NCBI RefSeq assembly: GCF_003226895.2
Contig: NZ_PNJG02000004.1
Span: 1-64,000, forward strand
DNA: 64,000 nucleotides
Direction: 5' to 3'
Source: Kocuria tytonis
GTDB taxonomy: Bacteria > Actinomycetota > Actinomycetes > Actinomycetales > Micrococcaceae
Part shown: positions 29,554 to 38,895 of the stretch, in pieces
How the letters are laid out: each line of letters opens with the position of its first letter
How positions within the stretch are numbered: the stretch's first letter is position 1
Notes under the pieces: model-generated
The model's database searches: none
Told to the model about the DNA's origin: nothing
The model's input: only the letters and a program-made list of their open reading frames with translations
Made by a program: the position numbers and the translations under genes

Positions 29554-29585
29554 GAAGCCCCGTCACCGTTCGGTGACGGGGCTTC
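29554..29585. terminator. Terminator after tRNA-Thr
   Basis: A perfect 14-bp stem (29554-29567 with 29572-29585) around the loop GTTC starts 2 nt after the tRNA. The 226 bp that follow, up to the leftward ATPase gene, contain no gene I can support. Confidence 0.85.
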
Positions 29586-29811
29586 TCCCGTTGCGTCCCG
29601 GGCCGCGCGGAGCCGGGGCTTCCTGCGCCGATCCTCGAGCCGCGCGGACTCGGAGGGATCTCCTTCCTCGGCCGAGTCCCGCTCTGAGCTCCACGGACCC
29701 CTCGGAGAGCGGCTCGCCGGACAGCGGCTCTGGGACAGCGGTTGGCCGGAGGGCTGCGACCCCGGTGGCGTCAGTCACACCCCGGGGCCGGTGGCTCCGC
29801 GCGAACCCGAC

Positions 29812-32484
29812 TCACCGGTGGGTTCTCGCGGCTCGGAGGGCCCTCTGGTCCGCCTCGTGGGCGGCCGGCTGGCGGCGACGCAGCCACAGGGTGTGCACCC
29901 GGAAGTTGATCTCCACCAGGACGGATCCCACCGCCGCAATGGCCAGGGCCGCCCAGAACAGGGAGGCGTGGGGCAGCTCGAACTGGTGGTACGTCAGGGA
30001 GAGCGGGATCACCAGGACCAGCACGAGGCCGGCGTACATGGCCAGCACCAGGGCCAGCCGCACGAGGGTCAGCGGGCGGGAACCCACGCACAGCACCCAC
30101 AGTCCCACGAGGACCAGCACCATGAAGCTCGAGGTCTGGAACGCCCGGGTGGTGGCCGCCGGATCCACGGTGCGCTCGTAGAAGTTCAGTCCCACCACGC
30201 ACAGGGTCACGATCGCCGCGCTCGGCAACGCGAAGTGCAGGGCCCGCCGCAGGTACCCGGAGACGTAGCGGCGGGTGTTGGGCAGCATGGTCAGGACGAA
30301 CGACGGCGCACCGATCATGAGCGCATCCGCGGTGGAGTACTGGCGCGGCAGGAACGGGAACGTCCACGCGAGCAGACCCAGGACCACCCCCATGAGCACC
30401 GCGAAGCCGGTCTTGGTCAGGAACAGGTTGGTGACGCGCTCGATGTTGGCGATGATCCTCCGCCCCTCGGCGAGCACCGCGGGCAGCCGGGAGAACTGGC
30501 CGTCCAGCAGCACAAGGCGGGACAAGGCCTTGGTCGCGGGAGCGGCGTTGCCCATGGCGATGCCCAGGTCCGCGTGCTTGAGCGCGAGTGCGTCGTTGAT
30601 GCCGTCGCCCGTCATGGCCACCACGTGACCGGCCTCCTGCAGGCCCACCACCATGTTCTTCTTCTGGTGCGGGGACACCCTCCCGAACACGCTGTGCTCC
30701 AGCGCCGCCCGGCGCAGCTCCTCGCCGTCCTCGGGCAGCCGACTGGCGTCCACCGCCCCCTGGGAGACGTCCATGCCCGCGATGCCCGCGGCCGCGGCAA
30801 CGGTGGCGGGGTTGTCCCCCGAGAAGACCTTGAGGTCGATGCCCTGCTCCACGAAGTACGCGAGCGTCTCCCGGGCGTCGGAGCGCACCTGTTCGCAGAA
30901 CGTCAGGAGCAGCTGCGGCTCGAGGTCCGCCGGGAGCTGCTGCGCGGCGCGCGCCTGTCCGCCCTCCTCCGTGCCGCCCTGCAGCACCAGGTGCGGCGCG
31001 TGAGACAGCACCATGGTGCGCATCCCCGCCGCCGCCAGCCGCTGGGCACGCTCTCGCGCGGCCCGGTGCTCGGGGGCCGCGAGCAGCGCCTCCGGGGCAC
31101 CCAGGAGCCAGGCACCCGAATCCGCGAACTCCACGCCCGAGAAGCGGTTGGCGGACGAGAACGCCAGCACCGCCACGGGGGGACCCGGGTGGGGATGCCC
31201 GAACCCCTCGGCCAGGGCCGCCGCGGTGGGATTCGCGTGGGGGTCGGCCCCGAACCACCCCAGGGCGGCCGCGGCCTCTGGGGCGGGTGCCATGATGTCG
31301 GCGTCCCCGTGGTCCGCCCCGTTCCCCGCCGCGTCGTCGACGGCGCGGGGCTCGCTCTCGGGGCGGGCTGCGGCGTCGTCCGCGGTGGGCCCTGCTGCCG
31401 CACGAGGCGCGGCGGCACCGGAGGACCCGGCCGCCGCGGGAGACCCGTCACTGGCCGGGAGCAGCGGGCGCGCGGCGTCGAACGAGACCCCGCCCTCCGT
31501 GAGAGTGCCGGTCTTGTCGAAGCACACCGTGTCCACCCGCGCCAGGACCTCCACCGCGGGCTGCTCCTGGATCAGGACCTCGTCACGGGCGAGCTTGACC
31601 GCGGCCACCGCGAAGCTGATGGTGGTCATCAGCGCCAGACCCTGCGGGATCATGGAGGCCACCGAGGACACGGACGCCACCAGGGCATCCTCCCAGCTCC
31701 CCGTGGCGATCGCCCGCTCCCAGCCACCGGCCGCACGCATCTGACCGTTGAGCACCACGACGATGATGGGGATCAGCGCAATGGTCAGCCACCTCACCAC
31801 ACGCCCCAGGGACTCCCGCAGCTCGGAGCGGATGGGCGCGAACTGCCGGGCCTCGTTCGCGAGCTTGGACGCGTGGGACCTGTCCCCCACCGCCGTGACC
31901 CGCACCCTGCCGGAACCGCTGACCACGCTCGACGCGGAGAGCACCGCGTCCCCCGCGCGCTTCACCACGGGGTCGTTCTCACCGGTCAGCAGGGACTCGT
32001 CCAGGTCCAGGCCGGCCGCCTCGAGCACCACCGCATCCGCGGGCACCTGGTCCCCGCGGGACAGCAGCAGGACGTCGTCGAGGACGATGTCCTCCAGCGG
32101 CACCCGCACGATCTCCCCGTCGCGCAGCACCCGGGCGGGGTCGCGCCGCAGCAGGGCGATCCTGTCCAGCTGGCGCTTGGCGGAGAACTCCTGGACGAAC
32201 CCGATGACCACGTTGCTCAGCGCCGCGAGACAGAACAGCAGGTCCAGCCAACGCCCCAGCACGATGATGACCGCGGCGCACAGCCCCAGCACCAGGTTGA
32301 ACAGCGTGAACACGTGCGTGCGGGTGATGGCCCAGACGCTGCGGGACGTGGTGGTGGAGGCCGCGTTCGTGAGTCCGAGGGCCGTGCGCTCCGCAACCCC
32401 ATCTTGGGAGAGACCCTCCCGGACCATGATGCCGTCTTCGGCCCTCTGCGGCCTTTTCGGCGGGGTCAGGGTCCGCTGGGACAT
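29812..32484 (-). CDS. Cation-transporting P-type ATPase, CtpE-like, 890 aa
   Basis: Membrane ion pump. Early transmembrane helices are near residues 55-100. The actuator motif is SLLTGEN, and VASMIPQGLALMTT occupies the M4 ion-binding position. Phosphorylated Asp lies in CFDKTGTLT (about 322), and the hinge is AMTGDGINDALALKHADLGIAMG-like. A block of C-terminal helices follows. The lack of N-terminal metal-binding CxxC and of a CPC motif argues against a heavy-metal P1B pump; the layout resembles mycobacterial CtpE, reported as a calcium transporter. The nucleotide domain carries an Ala/Pro/Asp-rich insert of about 75 residues near 335-410. The ATG at 32484 has GAGGAG 4 nt upstream. Substrate is inferred only. 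Confidence 0.9.
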   Translation of the reverse strand: MSQRTLTPPKRPQRAEDGIMVREGLSQDGVAERTALGLTNAASTTTSRSVWAITRTHVFTLFNLVLGLCAAVIIVLGRWLDLLFCLAALSNVVIGFVQEFSAKRQLDRIALLRRDPARVLRDGEIVRVPLEDIVLDDVLLLSRGDQVPADAVVLEAAGLDLDESLLTGENDPVVKRAGDAVLSASSVVSGSGRVRVTAVGDRSHASKLANEARQFAPIRSELRESLGRVVRWLTIALIPIIVVVLNGQMRAAGGWERAIATGSWEDALVASVSSVASMIPQGLALMTTISFAVAAVKLARDEVLIQEQPAVEVLARVDTVCFDKTGTLTEGGVSFDAARPLLPASDGSPAAAGSSGAAAPRAAAGPTADDAAARPESEPRAVDDAAGNGADHGDADIMAPAPEAAAALGWFGADPHANPTAAALAEGFGHPHPGPPVAVLAFSSANRFSGVEFADSGAWLLGAPEALLAAPEHRAARERAQRLAAAGMRTMVLSHAPHLVLQGGTEEGGQARAAQQLPADLEPQLLLTFCEQVRSDARETLAYFVEQGIDLKVFSGDNPATVAAAAGIAGMDVSQGAVDASRLPEDGEELRRAALEHSVFGRVSPHQKKNMVVGLQEAGHVVAMTGDGINDALALKHADLGIAMGNAAPATKALSRLVLLDGQFSRLPAVLAEGRRIIANIERVTNLFLTKTGFAVLMGVVLGLLAWTFPFLPRQYSTADALMIGAPSFVLTMLPNTRRYVSGYLRRALHFALPSAAIVTLCVVGLNFYERTVDPAATTRAFQTSSFMVLVLVGLWVLCVGSRPLTLVRLALVLAMYAGLVLVLVIPLSLTYHQFELPHASLFWAALAIAAVGSVLVEINFRVHTLWLRRRQPAAHEADQRALRAARTHR

Positions 32485-32687
32485 TGCGCTCCTCGGGGTG
32501 GGCTCGAATTGGTCCTCAGTCTATGGGCACCACTCCACCGAATGGCCGCACTTCCACGGGATCGCCTCGTGGGGTACCTCGCACGATCCCGAGGTCCCGT
32601 GCGGCGGGACGCGGGTCAGCAACCGTGCGCGCGGTCCGCCATCGTCCGCCATCGTCCGCAACCGTGGCATGGTGGCACTGCCCGCGG

Positions 32688-33794
32688 TCATCGTGCGCCG
32701 ACACGCGCCAGGGACCTTGCCTCCTCGTAGAGAGCATTGAGCTGTTCCACCACGGCGTCGACGCCATACCGGGCTCTGATCTCCCGCGCGAGCTCCTGCG
32801 GGGAAGCCATGCCCTCACCGTCGACGACCTCCATGACCGCGCGAGCATAATCCTGAGCGGAGCGGGTGTGCACCAGGCGGCCGTTCGAGTCGGTGACGAA
32901 GTCGCGCTGCCCGCCACGGTCCCCCATGACCACGGGGCAACCGGCAGCCAGCGCCTCCGCGGCCGCCACGCAGAACGTCTCGGATTTCGTGGGGAGCACG
33001 AAGACATCCGCTCGCGCCAGGTCCTGCTGCACACCTGCGGGCTCCCGGAACCCGTTGAACGTCACGAAGGGCGCCACGCCGAGGGAAGCGGCCAGCTCCT
33101 CGCACGTCTGGAGCAACGGCCCGGTGCCGTCCCACGTGAGGGAGGCCCGCACACCGCGCTCCCGCAGCCATGAGACCGTCTCAACAGCCACCAGGGGGCC
33201 CTTTCGTGGAATGAGCGAACCCACCGAGACGAGTTCGATCTCATCCGGGTTCCGTGGGGCGCGTTCCGGAGACCCCCCGAAGTCCACCACATTGCCGAGA
33301 GCGCGCACCCGCCCGGTTCTGGCGAAGGCCGTGAGCGTCTCGTTCATGAGTGAGCTCACCCCTGTGACGAGAGTGGGCAGCCGCAGTACGTGACGCAGCC
33401 AGGCCGCTCGCTCCCACCACCGGTTGACGGTGTCCGGGTACAGCACGCCGTTCCAGTGTTCCGTGTGCACCCACGGGCGACCGAACACCGCAGGGGCAGC
33501 AACCAGCGCAGAGGAGAACGCCATGGTGTGGACCACATCCGAGAAGTTCGCCCACCGCCGGATCTCCCGCACCGCGCGCACCATGGACAGGGGTTTCCTG
33601 GGGTCGAAGCCCACGCGGGTCACGCGTACCCCGTTGAAGACCTCCTCCGTGACGGCGGCCCCGCTCATGAGTCGGACGTGGACCACGTGCACGTCGTGGT
33701 CACGGTTGATGGCGGCGACGTGCCGGGGCACGAAAGGGGTTGCTCCGGGGTCCTCCGGACTCGGATACCAGGTGGTCACAACGAGAATGCGCAC
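32688..33794 (-). CDS. GT4-family glycosyltransferase, 368 aa
   Basis: A GT-B retaining glycosyltransferase. The N-terminal domain starts LVVTTWYPSPEDPG with HTMAFSSAL and WVHTEHWNGVLYP. The C-terminal nucleotide-sugar domain has VGSLIPRKGP and KSETFCVAAAEALAAGCPVV (the EX7E motif). It is clearly paralogous to the glycosyltransferase at 51524-52645, sharing HTMAFS and VHTEHWNGV. GTG at 33794 follows TAAAGT (33806-33801) by 6 nt, a leaderless start. No flippase or partner is adjacent. Likely acts on cell-surface polysaccharide or glycolipid; donor and acceptor are unknown. Confidence 0.88.
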   Translation of the reverse strand: MRILVVTTWYPSPEDPGATPFVPRHVAAINRDHDVHVVHVRLMSGAAVTEEVFNGVRVTRVGFDPRKPLSMVRAVREIRRWANFSDVVHTMAFSSALVAAPAVFGRPWVHTEHWNGVLYPDTVNRWWERAAWLRHVLRLPTLVTGVSSLMNETLTAFARTGRVRALGNVVDFGGSPERAPRNPDEIELVSVGSLIPRKGPLVAVETVSWLRERGVRASLTWDGTGPLLQTCEELAASLGVAPFVTFNGFREPAGVQQDLARADVFVLPTKSETFCVAAAEALAAGCPVVMGDRGGQRDFVTDSNGRLVHTRSAQDYARAVMEVVDGEGMASPQELAREIRARYGVDAVVEQLNALYEEARSLARVGAR

Positions 33795-34195
33795 GGGTCC
33801 ACTTTAGTCATGGGCCCGATCTGAGATCGGTACCGTTCCCCAGCGGGTGCCCGACCCGCCCGTGCCCCACGGGCCGGGAAAGCGACCCCGGGTGGCGAGG
33901 ATCGGGGCGCCGCCCTGCGATGTCCCAGACATGCGTCTCACCGTCCGGCTGGCCGGCCGAAACCATGCCCTCCATCGGCGTGTCTCGAATCGGCAACAAT
34001 CCACCGTGGAGCTTCCACCGTGCAACAGCGTTTTATCACATTGGATGTGAGGGTCGCGGTCCTAATGGCCGGACATCTCGCAACAGGGGACGCAATACTG
34101 CCCCGGAGGCTCATCGTGTCGACCGGTCGGTCCAAGGGCGGAGGATCCTCCGGGGCACTGTGCATCCCAGTGCCGGTCTCCAGCTCAGCCCGGTG
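33795..34195. other. Gene-free interval of about 400 bp
   Basis: It holds the leaderless promoter of the GT4 gene at the left end and a terminator-like hairpin at the right. In between, base composition is less G/C-rich than the neighbours. Two short palindromes are visible, GCGGGT/ACCCGC at 33843-33859 and GGAGGATCCTCC at 34140-34151. I see no coding potential. Confidence 0.6.
34154..34174 (-). terminator. Hairpin after the gene at 34196-34774
   Basis: GGCACTG (34154-34160) pairs with CAGTGCC (34168-34174) around a 7-nt loop, 21 nt beyond the stop of the leftward gene. Confidence 0.5.
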
Positions 34196-34774
34196 TCAGA
34201 ACCGGCTGCTCGCGTGGCTGGCCATGAGCTCCTCCGCCGCCGCCACGTACTCCGCCACCACCGCCGAACGCCGGCGGATCGATCCCACACCCGCTGAGGA
34301 CGACTCCGGGTGCTCGGGGGCGCCCGCGGCGTCGGCACCCGCCACGGGTCGGGTCGGGGAGTTCCGCGCGGGAGTGCCCGGCGCCCCGGCGGGCCCCGCG
34401 TGCCCCGTCCCCTGTGCCGTGAAACGGGCCATGGTCAGGGCCTCGGCGGTCTGGGCCATCGCGTTGCCCGCCCGGGAGAGCTGACGGTGCACGTCCGAGA
34501 GGTACCCGGACGTGGAGTGCGGGATGTCCTGGGTCTGGGAAGGCGCCCGTCCGTGGGCTTCCATGCACACGGCGCGCACGCGCGGCAGCAGGTCCGCGAG
34601 CTCGTTGGCCAGGGGGACCGCGGCGGCGCGCAGCTCGGGGTCCCGCACGGACTCGAGGATCTGGTGGTAGCGGTCCAGACCGCGCTTGAAGCGGTCGTGC
34701 GCGCGGCGCCAGACGCCCTCACCCAGCTCGCGCTCGTCCCGACGCGTGGCCCTGTACTCACCGAAGAAACCCAC
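34196..34774 (-). CDS. Hypothetical protein, helical, 192 aa
   Basis: I do not recognise a family. Residues 1-120 look like a compact alpha-helical domain rich in Arg, Glu and Leu (GVWRRAHDRFKRGLDRYHQIL). Then comes a low-complexity Ala/Pro/Gly linker of about 45 residues, then a short C-terminal helix containing AVVAEYVAAAEELMA. There is no signal peptide or membrane segment. The GTG start at 34774 is supported by GAGAGGGG 5 nt upstream, and a hairpin follows the stop. It sits downstream of cstA-ybdD, separated by a palindrome, so it may be an independent gene. Confidence 0.7.
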   Translation of the reverse strand: MGFFGEYRATRRDERELGEGVWRRAHDRFKRGLDRYHQILESVRDPELRAAAVPLANELADLLPRVRAVCMEAHGRAPSQTQDIPHSTSGYLSDVHRQLSRAGNAMAQTAEALTMARFTAQGTGHAGPAGAPGTPARNSPTRPVAGADAAGAPEHPESSSAGVGSIRRRSAVVAEYVAAAEELMASHASSRF

Positions 34775-34793
34775 CGATACCCCTCTCCCGATA

Positions 34794-34811
34794 CGCCGCC
34801 CGCGGGCGGCG
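34794..34811. terminator. Palindrome after the YbdD-like gene
   Basis: An 18-nt perfect palindrome of G and C lies 15 nt beyond the stop of the small cstA-linked gene and just upstream of the ribosome site of the next leftward gene. Confidence 0.4.
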
Positions 34812-34826
34812 GTCCATGCTACCGCG

Positions 34827-35051
34827 TCAGCAGCAGCGACCCTCGGGGTGGGCGTCCTGCCAGTCCTGGTAGTCCCGCCAGAACTCGCGCTCCGTCATGG
34901 GCTCCGCCTCGCTGCCCGTGGCCCGGTGGTACTGCAGGTAGCGCTCGTACCTGTCCGCGCCGAGCACCCCGTTGCCGAAGCGCACGGCCGCACGCCACCA
35001 GGCCCCGACCAGCGCGAGCGCGGGGACCGGGTGCTGTGCCGGACCGGGCAT
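34827..35051 (-). CDS. YbdD/YjiX family small protein linked to CstA, 74 aa
   Basis: A short protein with the family pattern GNGVLGADRYERYLQYHRATG followed by MTEREFWRDYQDWQ and a C-terminal GRCC. Its function is unknown, but it is regularly encoded directly after cstA/btsT-type transporters and may be an accessory. The ATG shares one base with the cstA stop (TGATG), which supports both the start and translational coupling. Easily missed because a longer reading in the same frame runs antisense-free through cstA. Confidence 0.88.
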   Translation of the reverse strand: MPGPAQHPVPALALVGAWWRAAVRFGNGVLGADRYERYLQYHRATGSEAEPMTEREFWRDYQDWQDAHPEGRCC

Positions 35052-37336
35052 CAGTGGTGCCCGCCGCCCGTGGGTGTGCGCTGCTCGAGCGGCAGCGCCT
35101 CCCACTGCGTCATGAGGGCCTTCTCCGACGGCGTGGCACCCAGCCCCGACGGCGCGTAGATCCGGGACTCCACGAACGGGTCCTCGTGGGTCCGGCGCTC
35201 GTGCCCGCGCAACGCTTTGACCGTCTCGATCGCGGCCATGACCACCACGACGATGGTGAGCACCACGAACAGCACGGACAGCGTGCCCTGCACGAAGGTG
35301 TTGCGCACCACCGCCTCCATGGCCGCCACGGTCTTGGCAGTGCCGAAGCTCTCCTTGCCCTGGGCCAGCGCATCCTTGAACGCGACGTGGTTGGCCCAAT
35401 ACCCCACCTTGGGGTCGGAGGAGAAGATCTTCTGCCACGAGCCGGTGACGGTCACCACCACGTCGAACACGAGCGGCACCAGGATGATCCACAGGTGCTT
35501 GAACCGGCGCAGGTTCGCGGCGATGGCCAGGCACACGGCCAGGGCGATCGCCGCGAGCAGCTGGTTGGCGATGCCGAACAGCGGGAAGAACGTGTTGATC
35601 CCGCCCAGCGGGTCGGTGACACCCAGGATCAGGATGGAACCCCACCCGGCCACCATGATCGCCGTGGTGAGCCACGCACCGGCACGCCAGTTCACGTCAC
35701 GGAACTTCGGGAAGAAGTTGCCCAGGGTGTCCGTGAGCATGAACCGGGCCACACGGGTGCCGGCGTCCACGGCGGTGAGGATGAACAGCGCCTCGAACAT
35801 GATGGCGAAGTGGTACCAGAAGCTCATCATGGAGGCCCCGCCGAACCACTGGTGCATGATGTGCGATAGGCCGACCGCCAGGGTGGGAGCACCGCCCGTG
35901 CGGGAGACGATGGTCTCCTCCCCCACGGCGTCCGCGGTGCCCTGCAGCAGCTCAGGGGTTACGTGCACGCCGGAGAGCCCCAGCGAGTTCACGAACGCGG
36001 CCGCGCCCTCCACGGTCCCCATGGTGGCAGCGGGGGACGCGTTCATCGCGAAGTAGATGCCGCGGTCGATGGACACGGCCGCCACGAGCGCCATGATGGC
36101 CACGAAGGACTCCATGAGCATGCCGCCGTAGCCGATGAACCGGGCCTGGCGCTCCTTCTCGATCATCTTGGGGGTGGTGCCGGAGGCGATCAGCGCGTGG
36201 AAGCCGGAGAGCGCACCGCACGCGATGGTCACGAACAGGAAAGGGAACAGCGAACCCGTGAAGGAGGGCCCGTCCGTGCGGCTCGCGAACTCGCTGACCG
36301 CGGGCACCGTGATCTCGGGGCGGACCACCACGATGGCGGCGGCGAGCAGCACGATGGTGCCCACCTTCATGAACGTGGAGAGGTAGTCGCGCGGGGAGAG
36401 CAGCAGCCACACGGGCAGCACGGCGGCCACGAAGCCGTAGCCGATCACGCACCACGCCAGGGTCACGCGGTCCAGGGTGAACAGCTGGGCGCCGAGCTCG
36501 GTGTCCGCGACCCAGCCGCCGCCCACGATGGCCACCATGAGCAGCACGAAGCCGATGACGGAGACCTCCATGACCTTGCCCGGACGGAGGTAGCGAAGGT
36601 AGACACCCATGAACAGGGCGATCGGGATGGTCATCCCCACGGAGAACACGCCCCAGGGGGATTCGCCCAGGGCGTTGACCACCACGAGCGCGAGGATGGC
36701 CACGATGATGACCATGATGGTGAGCGTCGCGACGATCGCGGCGTAGCCGCCCACCACGCCCAGCTCCTCGCGGGCCATCTGACCGAGCGAGCGCCCGCCG
36801 CGGCGCATGGAGAAGAACAGCACCAGGTAGTCCTGGACCGCGCCCGCCAGGATGACGCCCACGATGATCCAGATGGTGCCCGGAAGGTAGCCCATCTGCG
36901 CGGCCAGCACCGGGCCCACGAGCGGACCGGCTCCCGCGATCGCGGCGAAGTGGTGGCCGTACAGCACCCGCCGGTCGGTGGGCAGGTAGTCCTTGCCGTT
37001 GGCGTGGTACTCCGCCGGGGTGGCCCGCCGGTCGTCCGGGCGGGTCAGCTTCGCCTCGATGAACTTGGCGTAGAAGCGGTACGCGATGAAGTAGCTGCAC
37101 ACCGCGGCGAACACGAACCAGATGGCGTTGATGGACTCCCCGCGTGCGAACGCGATCATGGCCCAAGCCACCGCCCCGAGCAGGGCGATGCCCACCCACA
37201 GCGCGATCCGCAGGGGCGTCCAGCGGGTCTGCTCGCGCTCCAGGACCTCGGGGTCCACGTGGTTGGGAGGCAGCTCTGCGTGCCCCTCCGCTGCGGGCCG
37301 GGGCGCGCCCGACGGCTGGTGGTGTGTGGTGCTCAT
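35051..37336 (-). CDS. cstA: Carbon starvation protein CstA-type transporter, 761 aa
   Basis: A large membrane protein with about 16-18 hydrophobic segments. The N-terminal CstA signature YGHHFAAIAGAGPLVGPVLA is near residue 125, followed by GAVQDYLVLFFSMRRGGRSLG. Members import pyruvate or peptides during carbon limitation. The ATG at 37336 has CCGGAG 7 nt upstream. A TAGACT at 37399-37394 is a probable -10 box. It is coupled to the YbdD-like gene downstream. Confidence 0.95.
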   Translation of the reverse strand: MSTTHHQPSGAPRPAAEGHAELPPNHVDPEVLEREQTRWTPLRIALWVGIALLGAVAWAMIAFARGESINAIWFVFAAVCSYFIAYRFYAKFIEAKLTRPDDRRATPAEYHANGKDYLPTDRRVLYGHHFAAIAGAGPLVGPVLAAQMGYLPGTIWIIVGVILAGAVQDYLVLFFSMRRGGRSLGQMAREELGVVGGYAAIVATLTIMVIIVAILALVVVNALGESPWGVFSVGMTIPIALFMGVYLRYLRPGKVMEVSVIGFVLLMVAIVGGGWVADTELGAQLFTLDRVTLAWCVIGYGFVAAVLPVWLLLSPRDYLSTFMKVGTIVLLAAAIVVVRPEITVPAVSEFASRTDGPSFTGSLFPFLFVTIACGALSGFHALIASGTTPKMIEKERQARFIGYGGMLMESFVAIMALVAAVSIDRGIYFAMNASPAATMGTVEGAAAFVNSLGLSGVHVTPELLQGTADAVGEETIVSRTGGAPTLAVGLSHIMHQWFGGASMMSFWYHFAIMFEALFILTAVDAGTRVARFMLTDTLGNFFPKFRDVNWRAGAWLTTAIMVAGWGSILILGVTDPLGGINTFFPLFGIANQLLAAIALAVCLAIAANLRRFKHLWIILVPLVFDVVVTVTGSWQKIFSSDPKVGYWANHVAFKDALAQGKESFGTAKTVAAMEAVVRNTFVQGTLSVLFVVLTIVVVVMAAIETVKALRGHERRTHEDPFVESRIYAPSGLGATPSEKALMTQWEALPLEQRTPTGGGHH

Positions 37337-37463
37337 GGGAAGGCTCCGGGTCTCGTGCCAACACGCTGGATCCCGCGTGTGATTGCGGACACGAGTCTAT
37401 GCGAGGCGGGCCACCCGCCCGGGCCCGCCCCGCCCATCCGCTGCAACCACCGCAGTCGGCTCC

Positions 37464-37489
37464 CGGTGCGTCGTGAGCTCACGGCACCG
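37464..37489 (-). terminator. Hairpin after the quinone reductase gene
   Basis: CGGTGC and GCACCG (37464-37469, 37484-37489) flank the palindrome CGTGAGCTCACG with a 2-nt bulge. The stem lies 10 nt beyond the stop of the leftward gene. Confidence 0.6.
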
Positions 37490-37499
37490 CACGGCCGGT

Positions 37500-38483
37500 T
37501 CACACGGTCAGCAGCACCTTGCCCACGTGCGAGCCGCTGTCGAAGTACTCGTGCGCCTGGCGCACCTGCTTCAGGGGGAACGTGCGGGACACGAGGGGCC
37601 GGACCTCGCCGGAGGCCAGCAGCGGCCACACGTACTCGCGCACCGCGGCCATGATGCGGGCTTTCTCTTGCCCGGAGCGTGCCCGCAGGGTGGTGCCGAT
37701 GACCGCGGCGCGCTTCTGCAGCAGCTGCCCCACGTTCAGCTCCCCCTTGACCCCGCCCTGCATGCCGATGATCACGATCCGACCGTTCGTGGCCACGGCG
37801 TCGAGGTTGGGGCCCAGGTACTTGGCGCCCACCACGTCCAGGATCACGTCCGCGCCGCGGCCGTCGGTGAGCTCGCGGACGCGCTCCACGAAGTCCTCGT
37901 CCTTGTAGTTGACGGCGGTGGCGCCCAGCTCGGTCACCACCTGCGCCTTCTCGGCACTGCCCACGGTGGCCAGGACCGTCATGCCCAGCGCCCGCGCCAC
38001 CTGGATGGCGTGCGTGCCGATGCCGCCCGCACCGCCGTGCACCAGTAGGGTCTCGCCCTCGCGGGCCGCGGCCGCCATGAACACGTTGGAGAACACCGTG
38101 GCGGCCACCTCCGGCAGTCCCGCCGCCGCCACCGGGTCCACGCCCTCGGGCAGGGGGAGCACCTGCTGCCACGGGGCCACCACCCGTTCCGCGTACCCGC
38201 CGGAGTCCACGAGGGCGACCACGCGGTCCCCCACGCCGAAGCCCGCCGTCTCCGGGACGTTCTGCCCCAACGCGGTCACGGTCCCGGATACCTCCAGTCC
38301 GAACACGTCCGTGGCATCCGGGGGCACGGGGTAGTTGCCCTGCCGCTGCAGGACGTCCGCGCGGTTCAGGCCCGCGGCGGTCACCGCGATCATCACGCCG
38401 TCATCGCCCAGCTGCGGCTCCGTCACGTCGGTGATCTCCAGGACCTCGGGTCCTCCGGCTCGCAGATCTCGTACGGCACGCAT
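37500..38483 (-). CDS. NADPH:quinone oxidoreductase family protein (zinc-free MDR), 327 aa
   Basis: A medium-chain dehydrogenase/reductase of the quinone reductase branch: AAGLNRADVLQRQGNYP near the N-terminus, GLEVSGTV, and a nucleotide-binding VHGGAGGIGTHAIQVARALG near 145. There are no zinc-ligand cysteines. Reduces quinones or enals with NADPH; the physiological substrate is unknown. The ATG at 38483 has AGAGGA 6 nt upstream, better placed than the ATG five codons earlier. Monocistronic by its neighbours. Confidence 0.9.
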   Translation of the reverse strand: MRAVRDLRAGGPEVLEITDVTEPQLGDDGVMIAVTAAGLNRADVLQRQGNYPVPPDATDVFGLEVSGTVTALGQNVPETAGFGVGDRVVALVDSGGYAERVVAPWQQVLPLPEGVDPVAAAGLPEVAATVFSNVFMAAAAREGETLLVHGGAGGIGTHAIQVARALGMTVLATVGSAEKAQVVTELGATAVNYKDEDFVERVRELTDGRGADVILDVVGAKYLGPNLDAVATNGRIVIIGMQGGVKGELNVGQLLQKRAAVIGTTLRARSGQEKARIMAAVREYVWPLLASGEVRPLVSRTFPLKQVRQAHEYFDSGSHVGKVLLTV

Positions 38484-38735
38484 GGCTGTTCCTCTCACTC
38501 GTCGGCTCGGTCGTCCTCATCTTCCCGCCGCCCCGCGCGCACGCGCCAGCGGACGACGCCGCTGTTCCCGCCTGGCGGACACCGCACCGCTGTCCGGCGG
38601 CGCGCTCCGGTGCCGTCGAACCGGTCGGGGGCAGCGGCGTCGTCACCGCGGCACGGCGCACTGGCACCCCGAGCGCGGGGCGTGGAATAATGGCCGATCG
38701 TGCGCGCCGAGCCGAACGTTCCGCGGCGCACGCAG

Positions 38736-38823
38736 GGAAGGTTGTCCGAGCGGCCTAAGGAGCTGGTCTTGAAAACCAGTGTGCGGTGACCCCGTACCAA
38801 GGGTTCAAATCCCTTACCTTCCG
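38736..38823 (+). tRNA. tRNA-Ser (anticodon TGA)
   Basis: A class II tRNA of 88 nt: acceptor GGAAGGT/ACCTTCC, anticodon stem CTGGT/ACCAG around CTTGAAA with TGA, long variable arm, and T arm with GGTTCAAATCC. CCA is not encoded. AATAAT at 38686-38691 is a probable -10 box. Confidence 0.96.
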
Positions 38824-38829
38824 CGCGTT

Positions 38830-38875
38830 CGAGAGCCCCCGCTCCCCTGGTGTCCCAGGCGGGCGGGGGCTCTCG
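38830..38875. terminator. Terminator between tRNA-Ser and the phosphosugar mutase gene
   Basis: A 13-bp perfect stem (38830-38842 with 38863-38875) encloses a second CCTGG/CCAGG stem. It lies 6 nt after the tRNA and 20 nt from the converging gene's stop, so it can serve both. Confidence 0.8.
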
Positions 38876-38895
38876 TCATGCGGGGCGCGGAGGTC

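Noticed and set aside
29791-32730. Plus-strand reading of 979 codons opposite the P-type ATPase
   Set aside because: Low-complexity His/Gln/Arg composition and complete overlap with a well-supported minus-strand gene.
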